The position numbers and the translations under genes are program-made. Below, piece by piece: positions 57,328 to 64,000 of a stretch of 64,000 nucleotides of DNA (its first letter is position 1; each line of letters opens with the position of its first letter). Where the stretch lies: assembly GCF_048771995.1 (NCBI RefSeq), contig NC_133028.1, positions 2,748,501 to 2,812,500 on the forward strand, in the 5' to 3' direction. The notes beneath the pieces were generated by a model that saw only the letters and a list, made by a program, of their open reading frames with translations, had not been told where the DNA came from and did no database searches. The stretch comes from Taeniopygia guttata. Taxonomy: Eukaryota; Chordata; Aves; Passeriformes; Estrildidae.

Positions 57328-60300
57328 TCACTTGAAGTTGGCGTAGTCTGAGAAGGCGTCGATGTATTCCTGCACCACCTTGTAGCAGAATTCATACTGT
57401 TCCTGTGGGATTTGGGAGAGAACGGTGTCAGAGCAGGAAAATCCACACCTGAGACACCACCTCATGCTTGCTCAGGTGTCCAGAGCAGGTCCCACCTCCC
57501 CGTGACCCCCAAACCCGTGCTGGGGTACTCATGGCAAAAGAAACTCTGACTTCTCCTCTGCTCTGCGAGGTTCTGCTTGGGTCCCAAAAGACTTTTCTTC
57601 TAAAACCCTGAGCAAACTCCTCTTGCAAGGCCTCACCCAGCCCCACCTGCCCCAACCCTACCAGTGTGCAGGGTGGTTCCACAGCCACTCCAGGACACTT
57701 TTCCAGGTGTTTCAGCCCATTAATGTATGGACTGTGGCTGAGGATATCTCCAAGGAGGTTCCTACAACTTCTGTCAGTGCTTAGAGGGCACTTGATGCCA
57801 TAACAAGAGGAAGGGGAGACAGCTCCCAGCCCACCTTCACGGATCACGGATCTTAGAATGGTTTGGGTTGCAAGGAACCTTAAGGATGACCTTGTTCCAC
57901 CCCCCTGCCACAGGCAGGGACACCTTCCACTGTCCCAGATCGCTCCAAGCCCCATCCAGCCTGGCCTTGGGCACTTCCAGGGATGATGAACCCACATCTT
58001 CCCTCACTCCCTCTTTCATGGAGAGCAAAAACCCTTGAATCAAAGAGGTTGTTGCTCAACACTGAGCCCCCAGCACATCCTTGCTGAGGATCTGGTGGGG
58101 CAGGAGGCACCTACCAGTGTCTGCACCATGTGTGGCCTCTGTAGTCTCAAACTCTTGACAGTCTGAAAGACATCGAGGATCGCCTCTGCCTTCACCCTCT
58201 CCAGGACAGTGCTCAGCGCACAGAAGGTGCCCGTTCTTCCCGCTCCAGCACTGGCAAAGAGAAACCAGGGGGTGAGGGAAAAACCCTGCTGCCTTTGCCC
58301 ACAGGACAATCCACAGGTGGGAAGAGCTGGAGAACAGGAGGAGCCAGCCCTGCCCCAGCCTCTCCCAGTTTACCCACTTTGGGATCCTGACCATCTCCCC
58401 AGCTGCTCCAGGCAGGCTTTACCTGCAGTGCACAGTGATGGGGTGGTTGCCAGACTGCTGCTGCTGCTTCTGCACCGCTGCAATGATGTTGATCATCCCC
58501 TTCCCATCCCCGGGGATCCCGACCTCTGGCCAGCCGTGGAAGTGGAACTGCCGGATCTGTCGGCTCTTGTTTTCCTGCGGGGAGGGCACAGCTCCAGGTC
58601 AGGCAGCTGCTGAGAGATCTGCACCAAGGAACCCACGGGCTGACAACCCCTGGAGGAAAGCTGCTTGTGGAGGAGTGTGGGAATCCAGGGCTTCCCTCTG
58701 GCTGCCCTGGCACCCTGGCAGGGGTCAGGAACCCCCCTGGACAGAGCCCCAGAGACACTGTCTGTGATCTCTGTCCATGGAAAAGAGTTTTCAATCTTAC
58801 AGGATCAATTGCCAGCTCTGAGTGTTTGATATGAGTAATAATTAAGTGTGGCACAGGTGCAAAAGTAAAATTTTAGGTTTCTAGATTAGGGGTCCAAAGG
58901 GGACAAGATGGAGGAAATTGGGTGTGCCTTGTCCTTTTTCTCCTTCTTCATGCCCTCCATGTTTCACTGTGGTGTTGGCATTTTTCTGTTGGTTTAGGCT
59001 GGGGACACACTGTTCAACGTAGGTGACAGATATTGGCACGTTATTGTAAATCCAGCACAGGTAGTTTCTGGTATTTAATGTTTGTACCATCCCACTGAGG
59101 GCAGAGCCCCACACGCTGCCCTGCAGGACAGAGCTGCGGCAGGGCAGCAGAACATGTTAGAGATAAACAGAATAAACAACCTTGAAACCAGCACAGACCA
59201 ATTATGGCTTCTGCTTTGGCAGTGGGGCAGAAAGACAGAGACTTTCTACAATCTTGGAATCATCAATACCACAGATTCCAACAGAGGAGTGGCAAGGATT
59301 GGGGAAGAGTGGGGAATGGGGAGCAGGAGGGAGGATTGGTGGTGAGGGCAGCAGAGCAGAGGGAATGGTGGAGGAACGAGCAGCAGGACAGGGATGCAGG
59401 GATAAAAACCCTTTGGGACACTGGGGAGCTCATGGAGCTGAGGGAACACCAGCAGGGGCTGATGGCAGTGAAACCCAGGAGCAGCCAGAGGTCCCAGGAG
59501 GAGCTCTTACCCTGGTGTTGGTCACCAGCAGGTCCCGCACCGTGTAGCTCTCACACTCCTCCTCTTTCTTCAGCTCCACCGTGATGTCTCCGTAGGACAC
59601 GGAGCCGTCGGACGGCCAGTACTGGGCACACTTCTCCTGAGGAAGCATCACAGGAGGCCACAGGGTGAGCACCCTGTGTTTTTTCCCAGGGGTTTGGATA
59701 GAAGAATCTCCTGGCAGCTGCCCAGCACCAGGGTGGGATCCCACAGACTTCACAAACTCCCAGAATCACAGACGGGTTTGGGGCTGGAAGGGACCTTAAG
59801 GGTCATCCCATTCCAAACTCCTGCTGTTCATTTATTTATTGTCTCCCTCATCCCAGGAGCTTACCTGGCCTCTCTCCTCCAGCTCTGTCAGCATCACTAT
59901 GGAGCAGGATTTCCACTCCCAGATCATCCTCCAGAAGTCCTCTATCGTGTGCTGCAGAGGCCCCTGGCTGGCGATGTAGGAATCCTTCTGGCGATAACCC
60001 TGGAATTTGGGAACAGGCTCAGTGGACCAGCAGGAGGAATCCCTTGGACACGGCTGGTCTACCAAGCTCAGTTCAATTTTGGGAGGATTATCTCCCCTAC
60101 ACACACCTGGCTTTATCCATTTGGGTTTCCAGCACACCTAAGCAATATTGCAAGCTCTGAATGCTGGAGCAGAGCTTTGCCTCAGCTCCAATACTCTAGG
60201 AATGATTTTTATTTGGGATTTTTTGAAGAAGCAAGCAAAACTAAATGGCACTAGGTGACCTTTAAGGTCCCTTCCAGCCCAGACCATCCTGTGGTCTGTG

Positions 60301-62687
60301 AAAACCAGCAGGAAGGCTGGATGACTCTGGCTCTTCCACAGCCACAAAGAGTTTTTGTTTCCAAACCCCTCTGACTCCCCTGTGCCCTCCCTGCAGACTG
60401 TGACTGCAGATGCTTCGTCATTTGGAGTTTGTCATTTAAGCAAAGTGCAGCAGAGGCAGGAAATTGAATCCTCAGCCCAAATTGCTTACGTGCCACGGAA
60501 GCTTTCTGATCTGGATGCACAACAAGGCAGCTGCTCCTGGCTGCTCCTGCAGCCACAGCAAAGGAGATTTCAGGGAGCAATTAATTAAGGATGTTAGAAC
60601 TGGGAATAAACTGGTTTTAGTGGGTAAACCCAGTGATTGCCTTTTTTTTGGGGGAAAAAAAAAAAAAAGCCTTGTGTCATTAGCAGATGAAAACAGGAAT
60701 TGGGCTGGAAAAGAACAGGGTCTGACTTGGCCAGCACTGGCATCACTGCACGGAGATCAATACTCATCTGAGATGTCTCCCTGGAGTGAGGACAGCACTT
60801 AACCTCCCTGCCCCTCCTCCTGCTGCCACCCAGACAGGTGTAATGGGATTGACCTGGCTCCTCTCCAAGGTTTTGGGATCCTTTATTGCTCCCTGATCAA
60901 ATCTGGGGGATGTTTTCTGACCAAATGACCACTGCCATGTTATTTCCATGGATATATTTCCGTGGATCCTTTCTCCACAGCCATCAGCAGAGCCCAAAGG
61001 GGCAGAAGTGAGCCCAGGATTTGGAGGCTCTGCTCAGGCTCCAGCTCCCCTCTCCCACAAGGAGCTGGATGTACCTGGGGGTTTATTGGAGAAAGAAACC
61101 AGCACCAGGCGGTGACACAAAGCAAAGCCACATGGAGGCAGCTGTACAAAACCCATGAAAGGAGTGTTTGGGATAAATTCTTCCCAAAGGAAGCAGCATG
61201 AGGTGGTTTCCACTGGGAGAAGATGGAAAGAAGATTGGAGAAGACTCACATCAATGAAGGAAGCGTTCACATAGTCTGTGTTCTCTTCCCCTCTCTTCAC
61301 TGGAATGATTACTCGGTTGAACTCATCTGGAACAGAACAAAATCACCTGAGATTTGGGATAATCTGCATGACCTTTAGCTGAGGAGTCACCAAGCCCCAA
61401 GTGGGAGACAGAGATGAGGGAAGAGGAGCAGAGTGCACCTGGCTGGGACAAGGACAGTCAGCTCCACCCTCTGCCATGCCCTGGTTTGGGGCAGAGGAAG
61501 GGGATGCTGAGCTCTCCAGGGAAAGGACCTGCTCAGCACTGGGATCCCTTCCCCTTGGGGCAGAGCAGAAACCAGCAGAGAGGGTCACACAGGGCTGGTT
61601 GCCCATCTGTGTCCAGAGAAAATCTGAGTATCTTCAGGCACGGAGACTCCACAGCCTCCTTGGACAACCTGTGTCAGCACCTGGTGACCCCCAGAGCCAA
61701 AAGGTGTTCCCTGATGTTCAGAGGGACCCTCCTGTGGTCAGTGTGTGCCCACAGCCCCTTGTGCTGTCCCTGGCCACCCCTGCCAAGAGCCTGGCTCTGT
61801 GCTCTCTGCACCCTCCCTGCAGGTGCTGATGGACAGGGATGAGGCCCCCAGAGCCTTCTCCTCTCCAGGCTGAGCATCCCAGCTCTCCCAGCCCTTCCTG
61901 GGAGCAGAGATGCTCCAGCCCCCTCCCTGGGCTCTCCCCACTCTGTCCTTGTCCCTCTTGTGCTGGGGAGGCAGAGCTGGACCCAGAGCTCAGGTGTGGC
62001 CTCAGCAGTGCTGAGCAGAGGGGCAGGATCCCCTCCCTGGACCTGCTGGAAGTGTTTTGTCCCACACAGCCCAGGCCACCAGTGTCCCTTTTGTCACAAG
62101 GGCACTTTGCTGCCTCAGGCTCAGGCTGCAGGCTGTCAGGACCCCCAGGTCCTTTCCTGGCAGCTGCTTTTCCACCCAGCTGGGTGACCCCAGTCCAGCC
62201 TGGTGCCTGGGCTTGTCCCTCCCCAGGGGCAGGACTTTCCCCTTCTCCTTGAACACCACAAGGTCCCTTTTTGTCCCATTTCTCCAGCCCAATTCCTGTC
62301 CCCACACCCACCGGACACTCAGCCAAACCAGCCTTACATGGAATTATCTGAAGCACCCTGTTCTTCTTCATGTTGGCTGGCAAATTGCCCGTTCTCATCT
62401 TGTCATTCTGGATTTTGATTGAAGTGAGCTTCTGCAGGGCAAGGAGCAAAGCAGAGGGGAGTTTCAGAGCCACCCAGTGCCAGGTGATCCCTGCACCGTC
62501 CCAGCAGCTCCTCCAGGACCACAGCCACGCTGCTCACCTTGAACTCCTCTTCCAGCCCGTTGCTGCTGGTCCCTGGCACTTTGTTGTAGATTTTCTGGAG
62601 GTGGATCTCCAAGGAGGTCACCTCCAGCTCCGTGTCACCGTAGAGATAGTGCTCCAGAAGTGCTTGGTATATGAACACATACTGCAT
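57328..62687 (-). CDS. PTPRA: PTPRA, receptor tyrosine phosphatase alpha, last eight coding exons
   Basis: Partial gene; the 5' part lies right of the window. Exons in reading order: 62687-62538, 62431-62338, 61326-61250, 59999-59865, 59636-59511, 58574-58423, 58250-58115 and 57402-57328, 314 residues, all phases consistent. They cover the end of catalytic domain D1 ([20 protein letters not shown]), the linker and all of the membrane-distal D2. D2 shows the pTyr-loop region [18 protein letters not shown] in place of catalytic WPD ([12 protein letters not shown]), the P-loop [11 protein letters not shown], and the C-terminus [15 protein letters not shown] is the known reason D2 of this receptor has weak activity. 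The product is a membrane phosphatase that activates Src kinases. Introns contain CR1 copies only. Confidence 0.96.
57850..57985 (-). mobile_element. CR1 LINE fragment in PTPRA intron
   Basis: Reverse-complement CR1 tail: TAGAATGGTTTGGGTTGCAA, CCACCCCCCTGCCACAGGCA and AGCCTGGCCTTGGGCACTTC. Confidence 0.9.
59755..59825 (-). mobile_element. CR1 LINE 3'-end fragment in PTPRA intron
   Basis: CCCAGAATCACAGACGGGTT then GGCTGGAAGGGACCTTAAGG, the reversed CR1 3' terminus. Confidence 0.8.
60235..60300 (+). mobile_element. CR1 LINE 3'-end fragment in PTPRA intron
   Basis: AAGGTCCCTTCCAGCCCAGA then CCATCCTGTGGTCTGTGA, the CR1 3' terminus. Confidence 0.7.
60305..61245. other. PTPRA intron, single-copy part
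   Basis: Intronic sequence with one T-run/A-run at about 60640-60670. I see no other feature. Confidence 0.7.
61630..62230 (-). mobile_element. CR1 LINE with ORF2 remnant in PTPRA intron
   Basis: Minus strand reads CR1 reverse-transcriptase C-terminal pieces, including [17 protein letters not shown]-type and [19 protein letters not shown]-like sequences. The plus strand shows AGTGCTGAGCAGAGGGGCAG. Diverged and truncated. Confidence 0.82.
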
Positions 62688-63004
62688 CTGCAGGGGTGCA
62701 GGGAGGAGGAAGGAGTAAAAGGAAGTCTGAGTCTCTCTGAAATCTTTTTTAAAATTGGTCTCGCTGCTGAGAACTACACCTCACCCTCTAGCCATAAAAG
62801 TTACTTTGCTTTTTTTCCCCCCATATTCCATGCCCAGTGAGCACATGCTGGGTGCCAACCCATCACCTCTCTGAAACTCCAGAAAAGTGAGTGACAACCT
62901 TCCTGCCACCACATGGGGACTGTTTCTTTATTAACCACACCGAGCAAAGCAGATGTGACACAACATGTTCTCCAAACCTCGAGAAAAGGAGGCTCAGGGA
63001 ATCT

Positions 63005-63262
63005 TCTGGCTCCACAAGATTCCCTGACAGGAGGGGGCATCCAGGGGGCAGGATGAGAGGGAATGGCCTCAAGCTGTGCCAGGGGAGGGTCAGGTGGGAT
63101 ACTGAATACATTTCCTCATGGAAAGAAGAAATTGCCCAGGGTTGTGGTGGAATCCCCATCCCTGGAGGGGTTTAAAAGCCGTGTGGATGTGGCACTTGGG
63201 GACATGGGTCAGGGGTGGCCTTGGCAGTGCTGAGGGAATGGTTGGACTCTATTTTAAGGATC
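63005..63262 (+). mobile_element. CR1 LINE copy
   Basis: CR1 tail: CCTCAAGCTGTGCCAGGGGA, CCATCCCTGGAGGGGTTTAA, GTGGCACTTGGGGACATGGG and ATGGTTGGACTCTATTTTAA. Confidence 0.9.
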
Positions 63263-63269
63263 ACTGCTG

Positions 63270-63895
63270 CTATGGGTAATAAACATAATTCGTGCAATTT
63301 TTTGTATGGAATATATAATGTTAAATACTTGTTAGATTATACTCGTTTGTACTAGCCTGCCCTCCCCCCCTCCCACTTTTTCCCCTCTGAGACTGGGTAT
63401 ATGTTAGAAATTAATTTACAAATAAGAAAGTATGGTTCTCTAAGAGATGGGCCATGTCTGGAAAGCCACAGGAGACCCCAGGTGCTGATCATCACCTATA
63501 AATGACCCGAGATGGATATCTTGGAAATCTCTGGACAAATATATGTAAATGCAGCGTTCCTGTAAATTTCATCACGGGATTCAACAACTCCAGACACTAA
63601 ATTATTCTCCCTCATCTCCAAAAAAGAAAATCTTATTAACATATAGACTCTGAGTAAAAGAAAAGACTGATTGCAGAAATCATGGCCTCAGGCGGAATTT
63701 TCCCTATAAAAACCACTTGTGCCAAAATAGAAGTGTGTGGGCACGGAGGAAAACCTCTCCTTGTTGCACACCCAGGGCTGACCCCGGGCTCAACACTGTT
63801 TTTTTTTTCCGTGGCTAGTTGAATAAAATTTGACCGCAAATAAAACTATTTTTGTTTTTAATTTAGCTGAATACACCTTCGTTTATAACAACTGC
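63270..63895 (+). mobile_element. LTR fossil, family B, solo-like
   Basis: Same layout as 13380-14810 without the minisatellite: a single AGAGATGGGCCATG block (about 63446), TATAAAA (about 63704), a GTGTGTGGGCA leader, AATAAA signals (about 63823 and 63839) and a GCTGAATACACC end. No internal retroviral genes adjoin it. A solo LTR of intermediate age, broken. Confidence 0.65.
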
Positions 63896-64000
63896 CAACC
63901 TAAATGATTTAACGATTTGACAAAGGGAATTCAAAGGAGCAGGACCCCGTGAAGGACTCATTGATGCAGCATCACCCTAAAAAAAGGAGGGATGGCACTC

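Larger units (their letters stand above)
62700..64000. other. Upstream PTPRA intron to the window edge
   Basis: No PTPRA exon is seen to the right of 62687. The stretch holds a CR1 copy and a family B LTR fossil, listed separately. The next PTPRA exons (domain D1) must lie beyond 64000. Confidence 0.75.

Overview
The window is nuclear DNA from a bird, probably a songbird (inference). It encodes vasotocin (CYIQNCPRG), mesotocin (CYIQNCPIG) and GnRH-II ([10 protein letters not shown]). It also carries at least sixteen CR1 LINE fragments and two families of old LTR-retrovirus remnants. The genes match the block around human 20p13 (PTPRA, GNRH2, MRPS26, OXT, AVP, UBOX5, FASTKD5, LZTS3), read here in reverse. 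One orientation differs from human: mesotocin and vasotocin lie head-to-tail on the same strand, the non-mammalian arrangement.

Layout, left to right. 1-2.7 kb: the last two coding exons of LZTS3 (+), then a long 3' flank or UTR to about 10.3 kb. 10.7-16.4 kb: a repeat district with a 143-bp tandem repeat, nested LTR fossils, two minisatellites that grew inside LTRs, and a 1-kb near-perfect palindrome. 16.5 kb: a CpG-rich promoter and leader exon that appears to serve both FASTKD5 (single coding exon at 20.8-23.2 kb) and UBOX5 (four coding exons, 25.5-33.5 kb). 34-39.6 kb: intergenic, with one AT-rich block that may be regulatory. 39.7-42.2 kb: vasotocin (+). 44.9-46.7 kb: mesotocin (+). 47.6-50.5 kb: MRPS26 (-). 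51.8-54.9 kb: GNRH2 (-). 57.3-62.7 kb: the last eight coding exons of PTPRA (-), whose 5' part lies beyond the right edge.

The three neuropeptide genes make hypothalamic or midbrain secreted peptides. FASTKD5 and MRPS26 serve mitochondrial RNA processing and translation. UBOX5 is a nuclear ubiquitin ligase, LZTS3 a postsynaptic scaffold, and PTPRA a receptor phosphatase. The most unusual feature is the minisatellite load: about fifteen separate arrays fill roughly one sixth of the window, many in introns of small GC-rich genes. The most striking one amplifies a splice acceptor about 47-fold directly in front of a UBOX5 coding exon. These arrays create long open frames that are not genes. No previously undescribed protein system was found; the novelty is in repeat architecture and its possible effect on splicing and neuropeptide expression.
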